Shown here: piece by piece, positions 7,356 through 13,909 of the stretch
Numbering within the stretch: position 1 is the first letter of the stretch
How the letters are laid out: each line of letters starts with the position of its first letter
Assembly: GCA_021154945.1 (NCBI GenBank)
Contig: JAJNQF010000093.1
Span: 1 to 13,909, forward strand
Source: Sphingomonas sp.
GTDB taxonomy: Bacteria; Pseudomonadota; Alphaproteobacteria; Sphingomonadales; Sphingomonadaceae
Direction of reading: 5' to 3'
Length of the DNA stretch: 13,909 nucleotides
Made by a program: the position numbers and the translations under genes
Notes under the pieces: model-generated
Told to the model about the DNA's origin: nothing
Database searches by the model: none
Seen by the model: the letters and a program-made list of their open reading frames with translations, nothing else

Positions 7356-7603
7356 CCGCTAATCCTCATGCCGGTGCCGAACAAAATTCCGGGTCGCCAT
7401 ACAGGCTATCCGGCAATCCTGGACAGCCACCGCAGCAGGAATGTTGGGGCACGGCGATGTCGACGAGCGACCAACGGACCGAGGCCACGGTGCACTGCCC
7501 ATCCGACAGGTCGCGAGAGGTTCGCAAACCGTCCGTGAAGCGCAGCCATACTGGACAGACCGAGCGCATCATGGTTTTCGCGCGCAATGCCTAGCAATAC
7601 CCC
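7356..7603. other. Divergent intergenic region between hydrolase and AraC-type regulator
   Basis: This 248-base spacer must hold the promoters for the leftward hydrolase and the rightward regulator. The ribosome site of the hydrolase is at 7363-7367 (minus strand). No convincing -35/-10 pair was recognised. A minus-strand open frame (7366-7587) covers most of it and is cysteine-rich near its end, but only weak starts precede it and it has no family resemblance, so it is not called as a gene. Confidence 0.5.
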
Positions 7604-8662
7604 GTGTCGCCGGTGATCCCGCAGCTCGACCTGTTGTTTCGTGGCGGTGCCACCGGGTTGCTGCTGCTGGCGGCGGTGGTGTTTGCGCGGGCGCCAGCGT
7701 CGTTGCCGAGTCGGTTCGGGCTGGCGCTGACGCTGTGCACCGTGGTCGGCACGCTGGCGGGATTGCCGCATGCGCCGGGCGCGTTCGATCCGCTGCTCGA
7801 TCTGAGTTCGAACGCCGCGATCCCGTTGTTCTGGCTGTTCGCGCGCGCGTGGTTCGACGATGCGTTTCGGCCGAAACCCGTCGATATGGCGCTGGCGGCG
7901 GCGTTCCTATGCTGCACGCTGTACGCCAGCCTCGAGGGGCGCGGGCTGGCGGCACCGATCGAGGGGCTGGATATCGCGATCTACATCGGCGGGACGGCGT
8001 TCGCGATCCATGCGCAGTGGCTGGCGTGGCGCAACCGGCAGGGCGATCTGGTCGAGGCGCGGCGGCAGGCGCGGACGATCTTCGTCGCATCGGTCGGGCT
8101 GATCATCCTGTGGCTGCTCGGCAGCGAGATCGTCGGACGGCTGACGCATCACCTAGCGCTGTCCGGCATGGCGTCGGCGGTGGGATTGTTCATGGGGGCG
8201 TTCGTCATCAGCGCGCTGCTGTTCGGGCTGCGCCATCCGGAGGTCTTTCCGAGCGCGGCGTCGGGCACCGCGGTCGGCGAGGTGCAGGCGGCGAGCGCGG
8301 CGCGCGAACCGCTCGACGCCGCGCTCGGGGAGAGTCTCGCCCGGATGATGACGCAAGACCGTGCCTATCGCGATCCCGACCTGACGATCGGCGTGATCGC
8401 CGCGCGCGTCGAGACGCCGGAGTATCGCGTGCGGCGGCATATCAATGGCGGCCTCGGCTATCGCAACGTCAGCGATTATCTCAACGAACACCGTATCGCC
8501 GAAGTCCGCAGCGCGCTGACGGACCGGGCGCAGGCGGACGTGCCGATCCTGACGATCGCGATGGACGCGGGCTTCGGCAGCCTCGTGATGTTCAACCGCG
8601 TGTTCAAGGAACGACTCGGCGAAACCCCGAGCGCGTTTCGGCGACGGCACCTCGACGGCTGA
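7604..8662 (+). CDS. Membrane-anchored AraC-type regulator (about seven TM segments plus C-terminal HTH)
   Basis: A 352-residue protein with two parts. Residues about 8-208 contain roughly seven hydrophobic segments (for example LLLLAAVVFARA, AAIPLFWLFARAWF, TIFVASVGLIILWLLG, GLFMGAFVISALLFGL), consistent with an inner-membrane sensor part. Residues about 245-350 are a C-terminal AraC/XylS DNA-binding domain, with two helix-turn-helices and the signature TIAMDAGFGSLVMFNRVFKERLGETPSAFRRRH. Such membrane-bound AraC proteins are poorly characterised and differ from classical soluble AraC proteins with a cupin domain. The GTG at 7604 is used because an in-frame TAG at 7592-7594 excludes anything earlier; no good ribosome site is seen, and a second GTG at 7613 is possible. 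It lies 124 bases upstream of the RND pump genes on the same strand and may respond to membrane stress or a lipophilic ligand to control them. That last point is inference. Confidence 0.88.
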   Translation: MSPVIPQLDLLFRGGATGLLLLAAVVFARAPASLPSRFGLALTLCTVVGTLAGLPHAPGAFDPLLDLSSNAAIPLFWLFARAWFDDAFRPKPVDMALAAAFLCCTLYASLEGRGLAAPIEGLDIAIYIGGTAFAIHAQWLAWRNRQGDLVEARRQARTIFVASVGLIILWLLGSEIVGRLTHHLALSGMASAVGLFMGAFVISALLFGLRHPEVFPSAASGTAVGEVQAASAAREPLDAALGESLARMMTQDRAYRDPDLTIGVIAARVETPEYRVRRHINGGLGYRNVSDYLNEHRIAEVRSALTDRAQADVPILTIAMDAGFGSLVMFNRVFKERLGETPSAFRRRHLDG

Positions 8663-8668
8663 GCGAAG

Positions 8669-8692
8669 CCGGTTTTCAGGACCGCAAACCGG
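8669..8692 (+). terminator. Candidate terminator or first arm of a nested inverted-repeat region
   Basis: CCGGTTT (8669-8675) and AAACCGG (8686-8692) form a 7-pair stem with a 10-base loop, starting 6 bases after the regulator's stop. Three bases later a TTTT run follows. This fits a weak Rho-independent terminator, but the downstream arm is shared with a longer palindrome, so the two folds exclude each other. Confidence 0.35.
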
Positions 8693-8713
8693 TCGTTTTC
8701 GAAAACGACTGGT
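8688..8713. repeat. 26-base near-perfect palindrome upstream of the RND operon
   Basis: The palindrome is centred between 8700 and 8701 with core GGTCGTTTTCGAAAACGACT and 12 of 13 symmetric pairs; the one exception (8691/8710) would be a G-U pair in RNA. It has no loop, so it looks more like a protein-binding site than a terminator. It lies 74 bases before the adaptor ATG and 26 after the AraC-type regulator's stop, a natural place for an operator of the pump operon. Confidence 0.5.
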
Positions 8714-8722
8714 CGGTTTCGA
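8691..8722 (+). promoter_or_regulatory. Direct repeat with 20-base period: candidate AraC-family operator
   Basis: GGTCGTTTTCGA (8691-8702) and GGTCGGTTTCGA (8711-8722) agree at 11 of 12 bases, with starts exactly 20 bases apart, about two helical turns. AraC/XylS dimers commonly bind tandem direct half-sites with a similar period, and a gene for such a regulator ends just upstream. Assignment to that regulator is inference. Confidence 0.4.
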
Positions 8723-8754
8723 GGATCGGCAGGCCAGGATCGGCCCGGATCGGC
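8723..8754 (+). repeat. Three copies of GGATCGGC
   Basis: GGATCGGC occurs at 8723-8730, 8737-8744 and 8747-8754, between the palindrome and the adaptor start. The starts are 14 and 10 bases apart. The first and third copies are followed by AGG. These may be part of the pump's leader or promoter region; the composition is GC-rich, so chance or slippage is possible. Confidence 0.35.
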
Positions 8755-8786
8755 AGGGCGACCGCGTTCACCAACGGGACGCGACG

Positions 8787-9890
8787 ATGCCGAAGATTTT
8801 CCCCCCGACCACCGGGCTGATTGCCGCCGGTCTGACCCTGTTATCATGCGCCGGCTGCGCGTCGGAGCCGGTCGCATCGCCCGCGCCGGACGGCACGCTG
8901 GTCGATGTCGTCACGATCCATCGTGCCGGCGGCCGTACCTCGTCCTTCGACGGCGTCCTGCGACCCCGTCGCGATATCGCGCTCGGGTTCAAGACCGGCG
9001 GCCGCGTGCTCGCCTTGACGGTACAGGTCGGCGATCACGTCCGTGCCGGGCAGGTGCTCGCTCGCCTGACGCGGACCGAGGCGATCGCCGATGCCGGGCA
9101 GGCGCGCGCCGAACTGGCCGCCGCCACCGCCGAGGCGATCCGGGCCGGCGATGCTGCGCGGCGCGCTTCCGGGCTGGACGGGATCGGTGCACTGTCGGCG
9201 GCGGACGTCCATGACCGCGCGCTGACCGCCAGCGCCGCGGTGGCAAAGCGCGACGCGGCGCGCGCAGCATTCGAACGCAGCCGAGCCACGCTCGCGGATA
9301 GCGTGCTAGTCGCGCCCGAAGACGGCGTGGTGACCGAACGCGCGATCGAGTCAGGGACAGTGGTCGATGCCGGCGGTGTCGTCGTCCGGCTCGCGGCAGG
9401 CGGCCCCGAAATCGAGGTTCGCCTGCCCGAGCGCGTGCGCTTGGCCGGCGGCACGATGGCGGACGTCAGCTTCTGGTCCGCGCCGGATACGATCGCCGAG
9501 GCTCGGCTGAGGCTCGTCGGCCCCGCGGCGGACGGCACGCTGCGGTTGCGGACCGCGCGGTTCACGGTGCTGGGCGACGTATCGGCGATCCCGTTCAACA
9601 GTTCGGCGACGCTCACCTTGCGGCTGCCCGATCCCAAGGCGACGATTCGCGTGCCGCTGACCGCGCTCGGCGCGCAGGGGCGCCAGCCGCATGTCTGGAC
9701 GCTGTCGAGCGGTGCCAACGGGGGTGGCAACCGCGTCCACCGCCAGCCGGTGCATCTGGTCGACCTGCGCGGCGACGATGCGATCGTCTCGGGCCTGCCC
9801 GATGGCGAGCGGATCGTCGCGAGCGGGGGCGATACGCTGTCGGAAGGGCAGCCTGTCGTCGTGGCCGGCAGCGTCGCGGGCGGCAACTGA
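8787..9890 (+). CDS. RND efflux periplasmic adaptor subunit (membrane fusion lipoprotein)
   Basis: This 367-residue adaptor (HlyD/AcrA-like) bridges the inner-membrane pump and the outer-membrane channel. The N-terminus is a lipoprotein-type signal (hydrophobic GLIAAGLTLLSCAGC) with two candidate acylated cysteines, C21 and C24. The first lipoyl half follows (LGFKTGGRVLALTVQVGDHVRAGQVLARL, about residues 66-94). Next come a short alpha-hairpin rich in Ala (about 97-170), the second lipoyl half (VLVAPEDGVVTERAIESGTVVDAGGVVVRLA, about 173-203), and then the beta-barrel and membrane-proximal domains. Length is at the lower end of the family. The ATG at 8787 has only a weak ribosome site (GGGAC). 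The stop is 3 bases before the permease start, so the genes form one operon. The adaptor would be anchored by lipid to the periplasmic face of the inner membrane. Confidence 0.92.
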   Translation: MPKIFPPTTGLIAAGLTLLSCAGCASEPVASPAPDGTLVDVVTIHRAGGRTSSFDGVLRPRRDIALGFKTGGRVLALTVQVGDHVRAGQVLARLTRTEAIADAGQARAELAAATAEAIRAGDAARRASGLDGIGALSAADVHDRALTASAAVAKRDAARAAFERSRATLADSVLVAPEDGVVTERAIESGTVVDAGGVVVRLAAGGPEIEVRLPERVRLAGGTMADVSFWSAPDTIAEARLRLVGPAADGTLRLRTARFTVLGDVSAIPFNSSATLTLRLPDPKATIRVPLTALGAQGRQPHVWTLSSGANGGGNRVHRQPVHLVDLRGDDAIVSGLPDGERIVASGGDTLSEGQPVVVAGSVAGGN

Positions 9891-9893
9891 GCG

Positions 9894-12800
9894 ATGGACC
9901 GCTTCAATTTGTCACGCTGGGCGATCCGCCATCCCGCGCTCGTCGGCTTCCTGATTGCGTTGCTGTTTGCCGCCGGCACCGCGCAATTTTTCGCGCTCGG
10001 CCGCGACGAGGATCCGAGCTTTACGCTGAAGGAGATGATCGTCGCCGCGGCATGGCCCGGCGCGACGCCCGCGCAGATGCAGGCGCAGGTCGCCGACCCG
10101 ATCGAACGCCGGCTGCGCGCGACCGAAGACCTCGACTTCCTGCAGACCTATTGCGTCGATGGCCACTGCGTCATCCACGTCTCGCTGACCGACGGCGCGC
10201 CCAAGGAGCGCGTGCCGGTGATCTGGCAACAGGTGCGCAAGCGGCTGAAGGATATCGAGCCCGATCTGCCCGCCGGCGCGTCGGTCGCGGCGGATGACGA
10301 TTATGCCGACGTCTACGGCTATGTCTTCACGCTGACCGGCGCGGACAATGCGCGGCTGGTGACGTTGGCCGAGCAGGCGCGCGACGCGATGCTGCGCGTG
10401 CCCGGCGCGGGCAAGTCGCAGATCACCGGCGAAATCCCGCGCAAGCTGTTCGTCGATCTCGACAGCCGCCGGCTCGCCGCGATGGGCGTGTCGCCGGGCG
10501 CGATCGCGCAGGCGCTGACGAAACGCACCAGCGTCGCGCCGTCCGGCGTGGCGGAACGATCGATGCGGGTGCCGGTGCGGATCGGCGGTGCGGTCGATGG
10601 CGCGGATGCGGTCGAGGACACCGCCGTTGCCGCGGCGAACGGCACGGTGAATGTCAGCGATATCGGGGTCGTCAGCAACGGCTATGCCGATCCGCCAGAT
10701 GGGCTGGTCCGCCATGCGGCAAAGCCCGCGGTGGTGCTGGCGATCGCGATGGCACCTGGCGCCGACGGCCTCGGCTTCGGCAAGCGGCTGTCGAAGGTCG
10801 CCGCCGAGTTCGGGCGCACCCTGCCAGCCGGGGTCAAGCTGACGCAGGTCGAGGACCAGAGCCAGAATATCCGCGAGGCGGTCGACGCGTTCCTCATCAA
10901 GTTCTTATGCGCGCTGACGGTGGTGCTGATCGTCGCGTTCGTGACGCTCGGGTGGCGGACCGGCGTGGTGGTCGCGCTGTCGGTACCGCTGACGCTCGCG
11001 ATCGTCGCCTTGTTCATGGGGGCGAGCGGGATCGGGCTGGAACGGATCTCGCTCGGCGCGCTGATCTTGTCGCTCGGGCTGCTGGTCGACGATGCGATCA
11101 TCAGCGTCGAGGCGATGGTGGTGCAGCTCGAAAAGGGCGCGACGCGCGCCGATGCCGCCGCTTATGCGTGGACGCACACCGCGTTCCCGATGCTGACGGG
11201 GACGCTGCTGACGATCGTCGGCTTCCTGCCGGTCGGCTTCGCGCAATCGACCACCAGCGAATATGCCGGTGGGATCTTCTGGGTGACCGGGTCGGCGTTG
11301 CTGGTCAGTTGGGTCGTCGCGGTGGTGTTCACGCCGTATCTGGGCGTGCGGCTGCTGCCCGAGGCGGTCTCGCACCACGATCTAGACGCGATGTACGACA
11401 CGCCGGTCTATCGACGACTGCGCCGGGTCGTCGATGCGTGCATGGCGCAGCGCGGGACGGTGGTGGCGGTGACCGCCGCGCTGCTGGTAGCAAGTCTCGC
11501 GGGCGCGATGCTGGTGCGGCAGCAATTCTTCCCCACCTCCGATCGCGCGGAGATCATCGTCGACGTGAGCCTGCGCTCCGGCGCGTCGCTTTCCGCCACA
11601 TCGGCGGCGGTGAAACGGATCGAGGCGGGCATCGTGCGGGACCGCGATGTCGCGCAGGTCGACAGCTATATCGGGCAGGGTTCGCCGCGCTTCTATCTGC
11701 CCTACGGCCCGTCTTTGCCCGATCCCGCGACCGCGACGATGGTGCTGGTCGCGACCGATCTCCACGCGCGCGAACGCGTGATTGCGCGGCTGCTGGCGAA
11801 TCATGCGGCACCCGAGGCCAAGCTCCACGTCCGCCGCCTGTCGCTCGGGCCGAGTGCCGGCTTCCCCGTGCAATATCGCGTGATCGGCCCCGATCCGGAG
11901 ACGCTGCGGAGGATTGCGGCGCCGATCGAGGCGGTGCTGCGCGCGACGCCGGGGACGACCGCGGTGCAGGCCGATTGGGGAACGCCGTCGGTCGCGATGC
12001 GGCTCGATCTCGATAGCGATCGGGTCGCGCGGCTGGGGCTCGATCGTGCGCAACTCGCGAGCGAGGTCGCGACGATGCTGTCGGGCCAGCCGGCGGGCGA
12101 GGTGCTGCGCGGAACCAAGCGGATCGGCATCGTCGTGCGCGGCACGGCGGCGGATCGCGGCGATCCGGGGCGGCTCGGCGATATGGCGATCAGCACGCCC
12201 GGTGGTCCGGTCCCGCTAGCCCAGGTCGCGCGGATCGGCGTGACCACCGAACAGCCGATCGTGTGGACGCGCGACGGTGCGCTCTGCATTACCGTTCAGG
12301 CGGACATGACCGGCGACGTGCAGGCCTCCGAAATCGTCGACGCCGCCGCCGCGCGGGTCGCCGCGATCGCTAAGGCACTGCCCGCCGGCTACCGGATCGA
12401 GGATGGCGGCGACGGCGAATTGTCCGCCAAGGCGAACGACGCGATCTATGCGCTGCTGCCGATCACCTTCGGGCTGATGCTCCTGCTGCTGATGGTCCAG
12501 TTGCAGAGCATCGGCCGCACGCTGCTGGTGCTGGCAACCGCGCCGCTCGGCGTGATCGGCGCGGTGGCGGCGCTGGTGCTGACGGGTGCGCCGTTCGGGT
12601 TCGTCGCGCTGCTCGGGCTGATCGCGCTCGCGGGGATGATCATGCGCAACTCGATCATCCTGGTCGATCAGGTGCAGCATAACCAGGCCGAGGGCATGGA
12701 CCTGCACGCCGCGATCGTCGCGGCGACGATCGGTCGCTCCCGCCCGGTCGTGCTGACCGCGCTGGCGGCGGTGCTCGCGTTCATTCCATTGTGTTTCAAC

Positions 12801-12944
12801 ATCTTCTGGGGGCCGATGGCGATCGTCATGATCGGCGGGCTGATCGGTGCGACGATCCTGACGCTGGTCGCCCTGCCCGGGCTCTACGCGCTCGTCTTCG
12901 ATCGCCCATCCAGCCTTCCGCTGCAGGACCAAGCACATGCATGA
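9894..12944 (+). CDS. RND family efflux permease (TriC-like, HAE-type)
   Basis: At 1016 residues this is a complete proton-driven RND permease. TM1 is at about residues 12-33 (RHPALVGFLIALLFAAG). The first porter region begins DEDPSFTLKEMIVAAAWPGATPAQMQAQV, closest by eye to TriC/MexK-type pumps. TM2-6 lie around residues 325-490, with the proton-relay pair D399-D400 in LLVDDAIISVE. TM7 is near 521-542, and TM8-12 are at the C-terminus. The basic relay residue that is Lys940 in AcrB is Arg here (R918 in GMIMRNSIILVDQ). A cysteine pair C87/C92 with H91 (YCVDGHC) lies in the first periplasmic domain, and I do not recall it in AcrB or TriC. The protein would export hydrophobic drugs, solvents or detergents through the adjacent adaptor and outer-membrane factor; the substrate is unknown. 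The stop overlaps the next gene by 8 bases. Confidence 0.95.
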   Translation: MDRFNLSRWAIRHPALVGFLIALLFAAGTAQFFALGRDEDPSFTLKEMIVAAAWPGATPAQMQAQVADPIERRLRATEDLDFLQTYCVDGHCVIHVSLTDGAPKERVPVIWQQVRKRLKDIEPDLPAGASVAADDDYADVYGYVFTLTGADNARLVTLAEQARDAMLRVPGAGKSQITGEIPRKLFVDLDSRRLAAMGVSPGAIAQALTKRTSVAPSGVAERSMRVPVRIGGAVDGADAVEDTAVAAANGTVNVSDIGVVSNGYADPPDGLVRHAAKPAVVLAIAMAPGADGLGFGKRLSKVAAEFGRTLPAGVKLTQVEDQSQNIREAVDAFLIKFLCALTVVLIVAFVTLGWRTGVVVALSVPLTLAIVALFMGASGIGLERISLGALILSLGLLVDDAIISVEAMVVQLEKGATRADAAAYAWTHTAFPMLTGTLLTIVGFLPVGFAQSTTSEYAGGIFWVTGSALLVSWVVAVVFTPYLGVRLLPEAVSHHDLDAMYDTPVYRRLRRVVDACMAQRGTVVAVTAALLVASLAGAMLVRQQFFPTSDRAEIIVDVSLRSGASLSATSAAVKRIEAGIVRDRDVAQVDSYIGQGSPRFYLPYGPSLPDPATATMVLVATDLHARERVIARLLANHAAPEAKLHVRRLSLGPSAGFPVQYRVIGPDPETLRRIAAPIEAVLRATPGTTAVQADWGTPSVAMRLDLDSDRVARLGLDRAQLASEVATMLSGQPAGEVLRGTKRIGIVVRGTAADRGDPGRLGDMAISTPGGPVPLAQVARIGVTTEQPIVWTRDGALCITVQADMTGDVQASEIVDAAAARVAAIAKALPAGYRIEDGGDGELSAKANDAIYALLPITFGLMLLLLMVQLQSIGRTLLVLATAPLGVIGAVAALVLTGAPFGFVALLGLIALAGMIMRNSIILVDQVQHNQAEGMDLHAAIVAATIGRSRPVVLTALAAVLAFIPLCFNIFWGPMAIVMIGGLIGATILTLVALPGLYALVFDRPSSLPLQDQAHA
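12925..12928 (+). promoter_or_regulatory. Ribosome binding site of the outer-membrane factor gene
   Basis: AGGA lies 8 bases before the ATG at 12937, inside the permease's last codons. It supports that start over the ATG at 12941, which is in another frame and gives a protein without family resemblance. Confidence 0.5.
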
Positions 12945-13909
12945 ACCGAACGTCTCCCGCGCCCTGCCGCTGCTGCTCGCCGCCGGGCTGGCGGGGTGCA
13001 CGGTCGGGCCGAACTTCACGCGGCCCGCGCCGATCCTGCCGCCGGTGTGGCAGGGGGCAGCCCCGGTGTCGGCTAGCACCGATGCGCGCTGGTGGCGCAG
13101 CTTCGACGATCCGGTGCTCGATGCGTTGGAGGCGCGGGCTGGTGCGGCGAACCTCGATATCGCGGCGGCGATCGAGCGGATCACCGCCGCGCGAATCGAG
13201 CGCGGGCAGGCGCGCGCCGCTGATGCGCCGCAGGTCGAGGGTCAGACGGGGTACACCCGCGAGCGGCTCGGTATGGCGGGGATCGCCTCGGTGACGCAGA
13301 CATTGCTTGGCGTCACCCCGACGACGACTCCGCCCAAGGGTGTCGATTTCGATCTCTACAGCGCGGGCGTCGGCGCGAGCTGGGAGCTCGATCTTTGGGG
13401 CGGCCACCGGCGTCAGGCCGAAGCCGCGCAGGCCTCAGTCGAGGCCAGCGAAGCCGCCGCGCGCGGGGTGCGCCTGTCGGTCGAGGCGGAGGTCGCGCGC
13501 AGCTATGTCCAGTTGCGCGGCCTCTGGGACGAGCGCCGCATCGCGCAGCAAGACGCCGCGATCGCCGACCGCAACGCCGCGATCGTGCGCGCATTGCTGG
13601 CGCGCGGGCTCGCCACCCCGATCGATCTTGCGGCAACCGAGGAGAAGCAGCGCGCGCTGCGCGGCGATATCGTCGAGCTCGACCAGCAGGCGGCGGCGAC
13701 GCAGCGCGCGCTCGCGATCCTGGTCGGCGGCACGCCCGATACCGCGCCGTTCGACCGCGCGGCGCTGCAACCGCCGAAGCCCCTGCCGGCGGCGGCAGCG
13801 CGTCTGCCCTCGGACATCGCCCGCTCGCGGCCCGACATCGTCGAGGCCGAGGCACGACTCCACGCCGCAACCGCGCAGATCGGCGTCGCGCAGGCCGATT
13901 TCTATCCCA
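12937..13909 (+). CDS. NodT-type outer-membrane efflux factor lipoprotein (3' end outside window)
   Basis: The frame is open from 12937 to the window end, giving 324 residues of a protein that is normally about 470-500. It is a TolC/OprM-like outer-membrane channel that joins the RND pump. The N-terminus is a lipoprotein signal with lipobox LAGC (acylated C21), followed by the family start CTVGPNFTRPAP. Seen next are WWRSFDDPVLDALEARA, the first beta-hairpin region ending GVGASWELDLWGGHRRQ, and the coiled-coil helices EVARSYVQLRGLWDER and ALLARGLATPIDLAATEE. The second repeat starts with LPSDIARSRPDIVEAEARL-type sequence and AQIGVAQADFYP. The ATG overlaps the permease stop by 8 bases, so the protein is coupled to the pump. 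The residual length and missing C-terminus reflect the window edge, not truncation. Confidence 0.93.
   Translation, partial: MHEPNVSRALPLLLAAGLAGCTVGPNFTRPAPILPPVWQGAAPVSASTDARWWRSFDDPVLDALEARAGAANLDIAAAIERITAARIERGQARAADAPQVEGQTGYTRERLGMAGIASVTQTLLGVTPTTTPPKGVDFDLYSAGVGASWELDLWGGHRRQAEAAQASVEASEAAARGVRLSVEAEVARSYVQLRGLWDERRIAQQDAAIADRNAAIVRALLARGLATPIDLAATEEKQRALRGDIVELDQQAAATQRALAILVGGTPDTAPFDRAALQPPKPLPAAAARLPSDIARSRPDIVEAEARLHAATAQIGVAQADFYP

Noticed and set aside
7441..8820. Plus-strand frame of 459 codons overlapping the AraC-type regulator
   Set aside because: Arg/Gly/Ala-rich out-of-frame reading; the 7604 frame has TM segments and a clear AraC signature.
9035..9979. Minus-strand open frame opposite the adaptor gene
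   Set aside because: Ser/Arg/Ala-rich shadow without a domain.
12216..13184. Minus-strand open frame opposite the permease end and outer-membrane factor
   Set aside because: Shadow crossing two coupled plus-strand genes.
12941..13294. ATG at 12941 overlapping the permease stop as ATGA
   Set aside because: The frame gives an Arg/Cys-rich product that ends early; the ATG at 12937 gives the NodT-type lipoprotein.
1..13909. CRISPR arrays, tRNA/rRNA genes, insertion sequences, phage or defence genes
   Set aside because: No regularly spaced repeats, no transposase or integrase domains and no tRNA-like folds were noticed in the gaps; all sizeable frames belong to metabolic, regulatory or efflux families.

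Overview
The window is dense, GC-rich (about two-thirds G+C by eye) bacterial chromosome with strong G/C preference at third codon positions. The gene families (NodT-type outer-membrane factor lipoprotein, TriC-like RND pump, DUF885 hydrolase, CaiB/BaiF plus acyl-CoA dehydrogenase catabolic block) suggest an alphaproteobacterium, most likely a Sphingomonas-like member of the Sphingomonadales. This is inferred from composition and gene content only; there is no rRNA or other marker here. No tRNA, rRNA, CRISPR array, insertion sequence or phage gene was seen.

Region 1 (1-4583, + strand) is a tightly packed catabolic operon. It holds the 3' part of a MmgE/PrpD-family gene, an acyl-CoA dehydrogenase, a CaiB/BaiF CoA-transferase, a GntR/UTRA regulator and a CitE-like (HpcH/HpaI) CoA-ester lyase. 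The first three are joined by ATGA overlaps. The enzymes fit a route in which a small di- or hydroxy-acid is activated by CoA transfer, desaturated and/or (de)hydrated, and cleaved by a retro-Claisen lyase. The substrate cannot be read from the sequence. An imperfect palindrome (TTGTC-N10-GACAA) just upstream of the regulator is a candidate operator.

Region 2 (4584-7355, - strand) holds two hydrolase genes. One is an exported DUF885-family protein whose reading frame is broken by a single in-frame TAG where relatives usually have Tyr, with the remaining 119 codons intact downstream. The other is a complete dienelactone-hydrolase-family protein. A 248-bp spacer (7356-7603) separates it from the divergent block.

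Region 3 (7604-13909, + strand) is an envelope/efflux block. It starts with a membrane-anchored AraC-type regulator, followed by a 124-bp spacer rich in palindromes and direct repeats. A three-gene RND tripartite pump follows: lipoprotein adaptor, inner-membrane permease and NodT-type outer-membrane factor. The last gene runs off the window. The AraC protein next to a repeat-rich promoter region suggests local control of the pump.

Most of this is recognisable biology. The points most worth a second look are the single-codon disruption of the DUF885 gene, the unassigned CoA-ester pathway, the two candidate operators, and unusual residues in the RND permease.
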